Below are positions 28,685 through 36,990 of a stretch of 64,000 bases of DNA, piece after piece (position 1 is the first letter of the stretch; the number at the start of each line of letters is the position of its first letter). Both the position numbers and the translations under genes were made by a program. The notes under the pieces were generated by a model, which was not told the origin of the DNA, ran no database searches, and saw nothing but the letters and a program-made list of their open reading frames with translations. Source of the DNA: Pseudorhizobium banfieldiae (lineage in GTDB: Bacteria > Pseudomonadota > Alphaproteobacteria > Rhizobiales > Rhizobiaceae); the NCBI RefSeq assembly GCF_000967425.1, contig NZ_FO082820.1:3069501-3133500 (forward strand), read 5' to 3'.

Positions 28685-28790
28685 GTGCTCTCCCATAGCT
28701 TCCGATGATGCTGATAGGAAGATATCGCGCCGCTTGCAATGGCGGCTGCCCCCCTCAACAGAACTCCATTGGTTTTGAGCCCGTCCACCA

Positions 28791-30374
28791 TTACCGTTGA
28801 AGATGGTCCTCGATGCGGCGGAGCCTTAGGTCCATCCATGCCAAAACGGTTTCCCACCCGGCAAGGAAGTAGTCATGAGCAAGATAGAGCGCCCTCTCGG
28901 GCTCGGCCTGCAACGACATCATCCTTCGGCTGAACTCGTCGAAGGCCTCCAGTCTCTCCTGGGCGACCTTGACCTCCTTCGGATGAAGATCAACGGCTGA
29001 CGACAGATCGGCCCGCACTCTTGCCTTGAGCTGTCGCAGACCGTTCCCCTGGTCCCGCCAGAGCCGGCGGGTGAGGAAGTCCAGCGCCTGCATGCCCGTC
29101 GTGCCTTCGTAGATGGTCATGACACGCGCATCACGGAGATACTGCTCGAGCGGCCAGTCGCGCGTATAGCCTGCGCCGCCGAGCACCTGGATCGCAGCAT
29201 TGGCGACGCTAAAGCCGGCATCCGCGCCGAAATTCTTGATCAGCGGCAGCATCCAGGCGCAGAAATTCTCAAGCTGTCGGCGCCTCTCGTCATTGGGTTC
29301 GTAGGCCGCAAGATCCATGGCGGTTGCAAGTTCCAGGACTGCCAGCCGCAGAACCTCCGTTCGTCTACGCATCTCCTCCAGCTGGCGCCGAACATCCGGA
29401 TGCTCCGCGATCGGGACCGGAGGACTGCTCGAGTGACCTCCCTGACGCCTTTCCTTCGCATATCGCTCGGCAATATCAACGGAGGCCGATGCGAGCCCTA
29501 GCCCCTGGCAGGCCGTCTGCAGGCGCATCAGCTCGATCATGCGGAAGAGCTGCGCGAGCCCTCGCCCCTCGCTGCCGATCAACGTCCCTCGTGACTGGTC
29601 GAAGTTCAGCGCGCAGGTCGGCGAGGCATGGAGCCCCATCTTGTCCTCTAGCCGCTCTACAGTGATGCCGTTCGGCTGCCCTTCGGCCATATTCGGAACC
29701 AGGAAGAGACTTAGCCCCCTTGTGCCTGGCTCGCTCCCCGTCCGCGCCAGCAGGCAGTGACCGATACGCTCGGTAAGGTCGTGGTCGCCAAAAGAGATCC
29801 AGGTTTTTCGGCCGGAGATCCGCCAGTCTTCCCCTACCCTCTCCGCCTTGGTCCGGAGCCGTCCCACATCTGAGCCGGCGTCGGCCTCCGAGATGCAGAT
29901 TGTCGCGGTATGCTCTCCCGTGGCGAGCTTCGGCACCCACTCCCGGATGAGTTGTTCGTCCCCGGCCTCCCAGATCAGGTGGGCTGCGGCACGGGTCGAC
30001 CCGACCACCATCATGAGCGCGACACAGGCGCGTTCGAACAGAGGCCCGCATGCGGCCTGAACCGTCAGCGGCAGTCCCTGCCCGCCAACGTCCTCGGCAA
30101 GATCGACGGCGAGCCAGCCAGCCTCGGCATAGCTGCGGAAGGCCTCACGGAATCCTGCGGGCGTATGGACCCGTCCTTGGAACAGTTGTGCTCCGTGCCG
30201 ATCTCCGGGACCGTTGAGGGGCGCAAGCACCCGCTCTGCAAAGCCTCCCGCCTGACGGAGGATTTCGGCGATGGTCTCGTCGTCGCAGTCTGGCCGGTAC
30301 TGCTGCAGCTGCCGCCAGCCAGGCGTCACCGCGAGCGCGGCAAGCGTCCTGTCGACCTGGTCCCGAAACGACAT
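28791..30374 (-). CDS. Acyl-CoA dehydrogenase (DmdC-like long form)
   Basis: 527 residues: N-terminal helical domain, a middle β domain with ICISEADAGSDVGRLRTKAE and WRISGRKTWISFGDHD (FAD and substrate contacts), a C-terminal helical domain with the catalytic base in IYEGTTGMQALDF (about residue 425), and the extra helical tail of the 3-methylmercaptopropionyl-CoA dehydrogenase type. Third gene of the feruloyl-CoA synthetase operon. It could oxidise saturated phenylpropanoyl-CoAs (dihydroferuloyl, phloretyl) to the cinnamoyl-CoA level. That role is inferred from context. Confidence 0.85.
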   Translation of the reverse strand: MSFRDQVDRTLAALAVTPGWRQLQQYRPDCDDETIAEILRQAGGFAERVLAPLNGPGDRHGAQLFQGRVHTPAGFREAFRSYAEAGWLAVDLAEDVGGQGLPLTVQAACGPLFERACVALMMVVGSTRAAAHLIWEAGDEQLIREWVPKLATGEHTATICISEADAGSDVGRLRTKAERVGEDWRISGRKTWISFGDHDLTERIGHCLLARTGSEPGTRGLSLFLVPNMAEGQPNGITVERLEDKMGLHASPTCALNFDQSRGTLIGSEGRGLAQLFRMIELMRLQTACQGLGLASASVDIAERYAKERRQGGHSSSPPVPIAEHPDVRRQLEEMRRRTEVLRLAVLELATAMDLAAYEPNDERRRQLENFCAWMLPLIKNFGADAGFSVANAAIQVLGGAGYTRDWPLEQYLRDARVMTIYEGTTGMQALDFLTRRLWRDQGNGLRQLKARVRADLSSAVDLHPKEVKVAQERLEAFDEFSRRMMSLQAEPERALYLAHDYFLAGWETVLAWMDLRLRRIEDHLQR

Positions 30375-30380
30375 CCGCGC

Positions 30381-31142
30381 CTACTTCGGTTGCATCCGAA
30401 GGGCACCGTCGAGACGGATTACTTCGCCGTTGACGTATTGATTCTCGATCAGGAACCGGACGGTCTCGGCGAATTCGGCAGGATTTCCGAGCCGGGAGGG
30501 ATAGGGGATGGCTGTCCCAAGGCTGTCTTGCGTTTCCTTCGGCAGCGCCAGTAGCAAGGGCGTCAGGAATATCCCAGGAGCGACTGTATTGACCCGTATC
30601 CCGAAGCGCCCGAGTTCGCGGGCGGCGGGCAGCGCCATCGAGACTATGCCTCCCTTGGACGCGGAATAGGCCACCTGGCCGACCTGCCCCTCGAACGCGG
30701 CAACCGAGGCCGTATTGACGATCACGCCCCGCGCACCGTCCTCTCGTTCGTCGGCAGCCGCCATCCGCTCGGCCGCCAGCCGCATCATGTTGAACGTGCC
30801 GACGAGATTGATACGGATGACCCGATCGAAGTCCGCAAGCGGCAGCGTTCCCTCGCGTCCCAGTATCCGTCCCGCAGCGGCAATGCCGGCACAGTTGACG
30901 AGGATGCGCAGGCCATCTCCGGCCTTAGCAGCCTTGTCCACAGCCCGCTTTCCATCCTCCTCGTTCGCGACATCGCCAACCAGCGGCACGCCGCCGATAT
31001 CCTCTGCAACCTGCTGTGCGGCTTTTTCATTCCTGTCGAAGACATGAACGATCGCTCCGTGAGCGGCTAGTAGTCGGGCGGTCGCCTCGCCCAGTCCGGA
31101 TCCGCCACCGGTGACGATCGCGCTCGATCCTTCAATCTTCAT
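30381..31142 (-). CDS. SDR dehydrogenase, probable 3-hydroxyacyl-CoA dehydrogenase
   Basis: 253 residues of a classical short-chain dehydrogenase: TGGGSGLG (12-18) binds NAD, with catalytic Ser146, Tyr159 and Lys163 (YSASK). It resembles the HSD17B10-type hydroxyacyl-CoA dehydrogenases. Its ATG overlaps the synthetase stop (ATGA). In the CoA-dependent β-oxidative side-chain pathway, described for hydroxycinnamates in Agrobacterium fabrum, such an enzyme oxidises the 3-hydroxy-phenylpropanoyl-CoA to the β-ketone. That assignment is inferred from the gene set. Confidence 0.82.
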   Translation of the reverse strand: MKIEGSSAIVTGGGSGLGEATARLLAAHGAIVHVFDRNEKAAQQVAEDIGGVPLVGDVANEEDGKRAVDKAAKAGDGLRILVNCAGIAAAGRILGREGTLPLADFDRVIRINLVGTFNMMRLAAERMAAADEREDGARGVIVNTASVAAFEGQVGQVAYSASKGGIVSMALPAARELGRFGIRVNTVAPGIFLTPLLLALPKETQDSLGTAIPYPSRLGNPAEFAETVRFLIENQYVNGEVIRLDGALRMQPK

Positions 31143-32995
31143 GCGGCAAGCTCCTTTTCTGCCCGGATGACGTCTCGATCATCGCCGTAAAGAGCCTGGA
31201 CGAGCTCTCCACGATGCGCAAGAACGGCCCGCTGGTTGATCGACCCCTTGTCTGTCACCTCGCCCTTCTCGAAGCGCAGCGGCTCACGCATCAGCATGAC
31301 GCGCATCACACGGGTTGCCGAACCGCTGGCAGCGCGTTGATGTTCGGCAAGCTTGCCGGCGATCGCCGTCCGCACCGCGGGATGGTCCAGTATCTCCTCG
31401 TCGCTCATCCGCGCCTCATCCTCGACCAAGGCCCGCAGCGCCGGCATGAACGGAACGAGAAGCGCCCCCAGCTCCATGCGGTTTTCGCCTGCGATCACAG
31501 CATCGCGCACCAGGCCGCCAAACTGGTTGACCAGTTGGGCTCTCAACACGCCGACCGCCACCCAGATACCGGTCTGCAGCTTGAAGTTCTCGGCCGTTCG
31601 GCCGTCAAAGTAGAAACCCTTGCGCGGATCGCCCGGGCAGGCGAAGCGGACCGCGTCACCGATGCGATAGAAGCCTTCGTCGTCAAACGCCTCCGCAGTC
31701 AGCTTCTCATTGCGCCAGTAGCCGGGCGTGACGTTCGGTCCCTTCAGTCGAAGTTCGTATTTGTCATCGAAGGGAACGAGCTTCATCGTGACGCCCTGTG
31801 CCGGGATCCCGATATTGCCTGGCCGATCCTGCGGCTCCGTGCAGAAGAGCGCAAAGGGTGCGGTCTCCGTCGAGCCAATTCCTGTGCACAAGGGCACGTG
31901 CTGCTGGATCGCGCTTTCAGACAGCTCGAGCAGTGCGTCCCAGGTATGCTGCGCCATACCCGCACCGGCATACATCAGCATCTTGAGATCCTTGAAAAAG
32001 CTTTTCCGCAGCGGTTCATCGTTACGCATGGCTTCAACCAGCATCTCGAACCCGGCGGGAACGTTGAAATACCATGTCGGCGACACGTCACGAAGGTTGG
32101 CGATCGTCTGGCCGATCAATGCAGGAGCGGGCTTGCCGCGATCGATGTAGTAGGTCCCCCCATTGTAGATCGCGATATTGAAGCACTTGTTGCCTGCCGC
32201 GGTGTGGTTCCAGGGCGCCCAGTCGACCAGGACCGGCGGCTCCTCGCGGAAATACTGATAGCAGTCCGCGATCATTTCCTGGTTCGAGCACAGCATTCTC
32301 TGGGTCTGGATCACCGCCTTGGGTGAACCGGTCGTCCCCGAGGTGAAGAGGAACTTCGCCACCGTATCCGGCCCGACGGCATCGAATGCACGGTCGACCT
32401 CGGGCCCAGGCTGGGTGCGGAGTATGTCGTCGAACGAGTAGGTGTTCGCCCGTTTGGCCGGAAGATCTCTGACACCTGCGACGGGAAACTCGAAACCGAA
32501 AACCGTATCGACGGCATCGCGGAAGGCATCGATGCTTTCGGCGAACACGAGCCCTGGCGTGACCTGCCGGACGATATCCTCCAGCTTGGCCAGACCTGTT
32601 GCACTGGTTGCATAGGCCGGCGCGATCGCCGCCGACGGCACGCCGACATGCTGGGCACCGAGCGCCATCAGCGCATGCGCTATCGAGTTCTCTGAGAGGA
32701 TCAGCAGCGGCCGATCAACGGAAAGGTCGAGATCCAGGAGGAACTGGCCGATGCTGCGGACGCACTTGAGCGCGTCTCGATAGCTCACGGTCTGCCACTC
32801 GCCCGTTCCCTCGCGATCCGCCATCCAGACGCGATCGGGCGCCGTCCTGGCCCAGTGAACCAGCCGCTCGTTGATCTTCGCCGGATAGGGTCCGAGCTGA
32901 TCCTCCCGCCAGATCAGGATCTCGCCATTCGGACGGTTCTCCCAACGAAGAACGGGGGACCACAGCTGCGCCTCGCGCACGGCTTTGTTGGCCAT
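31139..32995 (-). CDS. fcs: Feruloyl-CoA synthetase (hydroxycinnamate-CoA ligase)
   Basis: 618 residues of the ANL superfamily. The P-loop motif LFTSGTTGSPKAV is at 216-228, IGSTETAPFALF forms the adenine-binding part, and FYRIGDAVRFACPGDPRKGF with FYFDGRTAENFKLQTGIWV leads into the C-terminal domain. The length and the DDEGFYRIGDA region resemble feruloyl-CoA synthetases. It activates ferulate, caffeate or p-coumarate as the CoA thioester. First gene of a minus-strand operon (synthetase, SDR, acyl-CoA dehydrogenase), divergent from ech and the MarR gene across a palindrome-rich promoter. Confidence 0.88.
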   Translation of the reverse strand: MANKAVREAQLWSPVLRWENRPNGEILIWREDQLGPYPAKINERLVHWARTAPDRVWMADREGTGEWQTVSYRDALKCVRSIGQFLLDLDLSVDRPLLILSENSIAHALMALGAQHVGVPSAAIAPAYATSATGLAKLEDIVRQVTPGLVFAESIDAFRDAVDTVFGFEFPVAGVRDLPAKRANTYSFDDILRTQPGPEVDRAFDAVGPDTVAKFLFTSGTTGSPKAVIQTQRMLCSNQEMIADCYQYFREEPPVLVDWAPWNHTAAGNKCFNIAIYNGGTYYIDRGKPAPALIGQTIANLRDVSPTWYFNVPAGFEMLVEAMRNDEPLRKSFFKDLKMLMYAGAGMAQHTWDALLELSESAIQQHVPLCTGIGSTETAPFALFCTEPQDRPGNIGIPAQGVTMKLVPFDDKYELRLKGPNVTPGYWRNEKLTAEAFDDEGFYRIGDAVRFACPGDPRKGFYFDGRTAENFKLQTGIWVAVGVLRAQLVNQFGGLVRDAVIAGENRMELGALLVPFMPALRALVEDEARMSDEEILDHPAVRTAIAGKLAEHQRAASGSATRVMRVMLMREPLRFEKGEVTDKGSINQRAVLAHRGELVQALYGDDRDVIRAEKELAA

Positions 32996-33027
32996 GACAC
33001 CTCCTCCCAGAGATTGCTGCCGATTTT

Positions 33028-33068
33028 TTGTTTACAAGGAAACAATCTCCTCGTAAACAATTATACGA
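33028..33068. promoter_or_regulatory. Overlapping palindromes between fcs and ech, likely MarR operator
   Basis: In the 110-bp divergent region, TTGTTTACAAGGAAACAA (33028-33045) is an inverted repeat with 6-bp arms. TTGTTTAC also pairs with GTAAACAA at 33053-33060, and TCGTA/TACGA bracket 33051-33068. MarR-type repressors of hydroxycinnamate genes bind such sites and are released by the CoA thioester. Placement between the two transcripts would let one protein control both. Confidence 0.65.
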
Positions 33069-33105
33069 AGAACGGGTGAGCCCGTGACGAGGGAGAAGCG
33101 ACAGA

Positions 33106-33909
33106 ATGGCCGACCAGCCGGCACGCAATTTCGTCAGCTACGAACTTCAGGGCGAGATTGCGCACATCGGGCTCAACCGGCCCGAAAAGCGCAATGCGAT
33201 CAGCGACAGCTTCGTGGAGATGATCGCAGATGCGGTCGCACGCGCCGAAAGTGAGGCGAAGGCGGCAGTGCTCTATGGTCATGGCGATCACTTCTGCGCC
33301 GGCCTCGACCTCGCCGAACATGTGAAGAAAACGCCCATCGAAGGCATACGCGGCTCTCGCCGTTGGCACGCCGTCTTCGGCACAATCGAGCACGGCACCA
33401 TTCCCTGGATTTCGGCCTTGCATGGCGCCGTGGTCGGCGGCGGCCTCGAACTGGCTGCCTCGACCCATATCCGTGTTACCGAGCGGTCTGCGTTCTTTGC
33501 GCTTCCGGAAGGACAGCGGGGCATCTTCGTTGGCGGCGGCGGTTCCGTCCGCGTGGCGCGCCTCGCCGGCGCCGCCCGCATGACGGACATGATGCTGACG
33601 GGTCGCGTTGCCACTGCCGACGAAGCCGAACGGTGGAACCTGGTCCAGTATGTCGTCGATACCGGAGAAGCGCGCCGGAAAGCGCACGAACTTGCCCTGG
33701 CGGCGGCCGGCAATGCCACGATCTCCAACTATGCCGTCATCAACGCCCTTCCGCGCATTCAGGACATGGCAAAGGAGGACGGGCTGTTCGTCGAATCCTT
33801 CATCGCCTCCTTTACCGCCACAAGCCCGGAAGCGGAGGAACGGCTTCGGGCCTTTCTCGATAAACGGGCTGCGCGGGTGAAGGCGCCCGGAACGGCGGGA
33901 GGCGGCTGA
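33106..33909 (+). CDS. ech: Enoyl-CoA hydratase (crotonase family), hydroxycinnamoyl-CoA acting
   Basis: 267 residues. IAHIGLNRPEKRNAISDSF starts the crotonase fold; HFCAGLDLAEHV and HGAVVGGGLELAAS supply the oxyanion hole, and FALPEGQRGIFVGGGGSVRV the active-site region. It hydrates feruloyl- or coumaroyl-CoA to the 3-hydroxyacyl-CoA. Lyase activity giving vanillin, as in other crotonases of this branch, is possible. An SDR and an amidohydrolase rather than a vanillin dehydrogenase in the cluster favour the non-lyase β-oxidative route. Confidence 0.85.
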   Translation: MADQPARNFVSYELQGEIAHIGLNRPEKRNAISDSFVEMIADAVARAESEAKAAVLYGHGDHFCAGLDLAEHVKKTPIEGIRGSRRWHAVFGTIEHGTIPWISALHGAVVGGGLELAASTHIRVTERSAFFALPEGQRGIFVGGGGSVRVARLAGAARMTDMMLTGRVATADEAERWNLVQYVVDTGEARRKAHELALAAAGNATISNYAVINALPRIQDMAKEDGLFVESFIASFTATSPEAEERLRAFLDKRAARVKAPGTAGGG

Positions 33910-33910
33910 C

Positions 33911-34381
33911 ATGGATGTCTCCTCGCGACGCATCGAAAGGGTGAAGCTTGATGAGCTTTCCGGCTCGCTCGGCTTCCTCCTGCGCCTTGCGCAGTTGCGA
34001 GCCTTCGAGGATTTCTTCTCCGATCGTGGCCCGCGCGGATTGAAGCCCGGGGAGTTCTCGGTCCTGTGGGTAATCGCGCGCAATCCCGGCATCCGGCAGA
34101 GCCTTCTCGGCCAGCGCCTGATGATCAAGCGCGCCCATATGACGAAGTTGATCCGCGTCCTGGAGGATCTCGGACTGGTGTCGCGCCGGACCCCCGAGGC
34201 CGACCGCCGGGCCGTGGAGCTCACGCTCACCGCCAAGGGCCGGCAGGCAGTGGAGACGTCGAGCACCGAGTTCTTCTCCTACGAGGAAGCCACGGGCGAA
34301 CCTTTGAATGACGGTGAGCGCACGCAATTGATATCGCTTCTGCAGAAGTATGTTGGACTGCGGGAGGGAGAGGCACGATGA
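33911..34381 (+). CDS. MarR-family regulator of hydroxycinnamate catabolism
   Basis: 156 residues with a winged HTH (EFSVLWVIARNPGIRQSLLG, then MIKRAHMTKLIRVLEDLG) and the wing SRRTPEADRRAVELTLTAKG, the DxR-x-R-like MarR signature. It starts 1 nt after ech and overlaps the amidohydrolase by ATGA. Known counterparts (HcaR, CouR, FerR) repress until a hydroxycinnamoyl-CoA binds. The palindromes at 33028-33068 are its likely site. Confidence 0.85.
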   Translation: MDVSSRRIERVKLDELSGSLGFLLRLAQLRAFEDFFSDRGPRGLKPGEFSVLWVIARNPGIRQSLLGQRLMIKRAHMTKLIRVLEDLGLVSRRTPEADRRAVELTLTAKGRQAVETSSTEFFSYEEATGEPLNDGERTQLISLLQKYVGLREGEAR

Positions 34382-35253
34382 ACGTCGATGACCTGATCGC
34401 GATCGACATCCACACCCATGCCGAGGAGCCCTGCTGTGGGCCGCGGGATGACGGTTACGACGAGTTCCAGGCCGGGATGGCCCGATACTTCAAGAACCCT
34501 GCCGGCGCCAAGGGCATGCTGCCGACGGTCGAGGAGACGGCTGCGTACTACCGCGAGCGCAGGATCGGCTGCGTCATTTTTCCGGTCGATTCCGAACGCG
34601 AGACCGGCTTCCGACGCTATGAGAACGAGGAAGTGGCCGAGATTGCCGCGCGGAACGCTGACATCATGATCCCGTTCGCGTCGATCGACCCAGCCAAGGG
34701 AAGGCTTGGCGCCCGCGAGGCGCGGCGGCTCGTGCGGGAATTCGGGGTCCGGGGTTTCAAGTTTCACCCCACGATGCAAGCCTTCTATCCGAATGATCGC
34801 AGTGCCTACCCGCTTTACGAGGCGATCGCCGAGGAAGGGGCGATTACCCTCTTCCATACCGGCCAGACCGGCGTCGGCGCCGGAATGCGCGGCGGCATGA
34901 ACATGCGCCTGAAATACTCGAACCCGATCTATCTCGATGACGTCGCGGCGGATTTCCCCGACATGCCGATCATCCTGGCGCATCCATCCTTTCCTTGGCA
35001 GGAGGAGGCGCTGTCGGTCGCGACCCATAAGCCGAACGTCTACATCGACATGTCAGGCTGGTCCCCCAAGTATTTTCCGCCGATCCTGGTCCGCTACGCC
35101 AACACCATGCTGAAGCACAAGATGCTGTTCGGCTCGGACTGGCCGGCAATTACACCGGACCGATGGCTCGCCGATTTCGAAGGGATCGAGATCCGAGACG
35201 AAGTTCGCCCGCTGATCCTCAAGGAGAATGCTCGCAAACTGCTGAAGCTTTAG
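34378..35253 (+). CDS. Amidohydrolase-2 family protein, probable aryl-β-ketoacyl-CoA hydrolase
   Basis: 291 residues. The metal motif HxH is IDIHTHAEEP at the N terminus; VRGFKFHPTMQAFYPND, TLFHTGQTG, ILAHPSFPW and FGSDWPAITPDRW supply the other (β/α)8 active-site residues. In the deacetylating hydroxycinnamate pathway an amidohydrolase of this kind cleaves the β-ketoacyl-CoA to the aromatic acid (vanillate or 4-hydroxybenzoate) and acetyl-CoA. The operon with ech and the MarR gene supports this. A 2-pyrone-4,6-dicarboxylate hydrolase role was considered but is less likely given the neighbours. Confidence 0.78.
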   Translation: MNVDDLIAIDIHTHAEEPCCGPRDDGYDEFQAGMARYFKNPAGAKGMLPTVEETAAYYRERRIGCVIFPVDSERETGFRRYENEEVAEIAARNADIMIPFASIDPAKGRLGAREARRLVREFGVRGFKFHPTMQAFYPNDRSAYPLYEAIAEEGAITLFHTGQTGVGAGMRGGMNMRLKYSNPIYLDDVAADFPDMPIILAHPSFPWQEEALSVATHKPNVYIDMSGWSPKYFPPILVRYANTMLKHKMLFGSDWPAITPDRWLADFEGIEIRDEVRPLILKENARKLLKL

Positions 35254-35294
35254 AACTGCCATCTGCAACATGTTCCAACTGGGAGGGAACGAAC

Positions 35295-36410
35295 ATGAGA
35301 CGCATGCTTGGAATGCTGGCGGGGATAGCGGCACTTGCCGCAACCACCGCCGATGCCCGTGAACTTCGCATTGCACCCGGCGCACCGCCGGCGCATCCAT
35401 CGCACAGCCACCTTTATTCGAAACTGGCGGAACTCCTTCCGGAGGTTTCCGGCGGCAATCTTACGGCTCAGGTTCTGGGGCCCGAAGTTGTCGGCCTCGG
35501 CCAGATGAAGGATGGACTCCAGAGCCAGCTCGTCGAGATCGGCAACCTGTTGCCGTTGTACTTCCCCGCCGATCTTCCGAACATGTCGCTTGCCGGCGAG
35601 CTGGCTCTCTCCGGTCGCGAACCGCATGCCATGGCAGCGGCGATGACCGAATACATGGTCACCTGCGACACATGCCAGGAAGAGCTGAAGAAGTTCGGCG
35701 TCACCTATCTCGGTTCGGGATCGTCGGATGTCTATGCCCTGCTCACCAACAAGCCGGTGCGGACGGCAGAAGACGTCAAGGGCCTGAGATTGCGCAGCGG
35801 CGGAGCGCCGTTCTCGCGGTGGGCTGAGAACTTCGGTGCTGTCCCCGCCAATATCGGCGTCGGCGATACCTTCGAATCCATGTCGCAGGGTGTCATTGAC
35901 GGATCCATGGCGTCGATCGGGGACCTTCTGTCCTTCCGGCTCGTCGAACTGGTGAAGAACATCACTTTCGTGCCGCTGGGCACCTACCACGCCACCTCCG
36001 ACTTCACCGTCGCCAACACGACCTGGGAAAGCCTGAGCGCCGAGGAGCGCAAGCAACTGGCGACTGCCGCCAATGAGGCCAACGTCATCTTCACCCAGAG
36101 GTGGGGATACGAGATGGCCGCGGAAGCAAAGGCCGCCGCCGAGAAGGCCGACATTGAGTTCGTCGAGCCCGATCCGGCATTCGTCGAGGCAGTAGAGGCC
36201 TTTGCCGAAGCGGACAAGGAGACGGCCGCAAAAGTGTCTCAGGAACGCTTCGGCTTCGCCGATGCCGCAGAGCGGGTCGCTCGCTTCTCGGACCTCGTCG
36301 AGAAGTGGACAGGCATCGTCAAGGAGACCAACAGTGATCCGCAGGAGATCGCCAAGCGCCTGGACGAGGAAGTCTGGAGCAAGGTCGACTTCGAGACCTA
36401 CGGCATGTAA
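35295..36410 (+). CDS. TRAP transporter substrate-binding protein (DctP family)
   Basis: 371 residues with an N-terminal signal peptide (MRRMLGMLAGIAALAATTAD, cut about ADA). GGAGGGAA lies upstream of the ATG at 35295. DctP-like stretches include GLQSQLVEIGNLLPLYFPAD, DVKGLRLRSGGAPFSRWAE with the conserved arginine that pairs with a substrate carboxylate, and MSQGVIDGSMASIGDLLSF. It follows the hydroxycinnamate genes by 41 nt and the membrane subunits come next, so the likely ligand is ferulate, p-coumarate or a related aromatic acid. Confidence 0.88.
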   Translation: MRRMLGMLAGIAALAATTADARELRIAPGAPPAHPSHSHLYSKLAELLPEVSGGNLTAQVLGPEVVGLGQMKDGLQSQLVEIGNLLPLYFPADLPNMSLAGELALSGREPHAMAAAMTEYMVTCDTCQEELKKFGVTYLGSGSSDVYALLTNKPVRTAEDVKGLRLRSGGAPFSRWAENFGAVPANIGVGDTFESMSQGVIDGSMASIGDLLSFRLVELVKNITFVPLGTYHATSDFTVANTTWESLSAEERKQLATAANEANVIFTQRWGYEMAAEAKAAAEKADIEFVEPDPAFVEAVEAFAEADKETAAKVSQERFGFADAAERVARFSDLVEKWTGIVKETNSDPQEIAKRLDEEVWSKVDFETYGM

Positions 36411-36462
36411 CGCGCCGTCGCGGGGCTCGTCTCCGCGATCCACCCCCGTCTGACCACTCTCA

Positions 36463-36990
36463 ATGGGATCGGCGATGCTGCTCGTCACCAGGTTCACTGA
36501 CAGGCTCGCGCGCATACTCGCCTTCGTTGGCGCAGCGGGCGTGCTCGCGATGATGGTGCATGTCTGCGCCGACGTCGCCTCCCGCGCAATGACCGGCGCG
36601 TCGCTGCCCGCAACTGTAGAGGTCGTATCCTATTACTACATGGTGCTCGTCGCCTTTCTTCCGCTGGCCTGGGTGGAGCGGAAGGAGGGGATGATCTCCG
36701 TCGAGCTTCTCGACTTCCTGTTGACGCCACGCATGCGGCGTGTGTCGGACCTCGCCGTCGTCCTCTTCTCCATCACCGTCTACGCGGTCATTGCCTATGC
36801 CAGCTGGCTGACTGCGGTGAAGAACTACCAGACCGGCACCTTCGTCATCGCACTGCAGACGAAGATCGTCACCTGGCCAGGTTATTTCCTGCCACCGATC
36901 GGCTTCGCGCTCGCCGCGCTGATCATGATCGTACAGCTGTTGAAGATCGTTCACGGCAAGACAGATGCCGACTGGGGTACTCCCGAATGA
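36463..36990 (+). CDS. TRAP transporter small membrane subunit (DctQ family)
   Basis: 175 residues with four hydrophobic segments (about 20-42, 55-75, 95-117, 138-160). LPLAWVERKEGMISVELLDF between segments 2 and 3 is DctQ-like. The start is the ATG at 36463 or 36475. It overlaps dctM by ATGA. It pairs with the large subunit to form the sodium-driven permease. Confidence 0.85.
   Translation: MGSAMLLVTRFTDRLARILAFVGAAGVLAMMVHVCADVASRAMTGASLPATVEVVSYYYMVLVAFLPLAWVERKEGMISVELLDFLLTPRMRRVSDLAVVLFSITVYAVIAYASWLTAVKNYQTGTFVIALQTKIVTWPGYFLPPIGFALAALIMIVQLLKIVHGKTDADWGTPE

Noticed and set aside
31214..32326. 370-codon plus-strand frame opposite fcs
   Set aside because: Antisense to the ANL core motifs, with no recognisable domain or start signal.
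34378..35253. Assignment as 2-pyrone-4,6-dicarboxylate hydrolase (LigI)
   Set aside because: LigI belongs to the same superfamily and would fit the gal/lig-like operon, but this gene is translated with ech and the MarR gene, where an aryl-β-ketoacyl-CoA hydrolase is expected.
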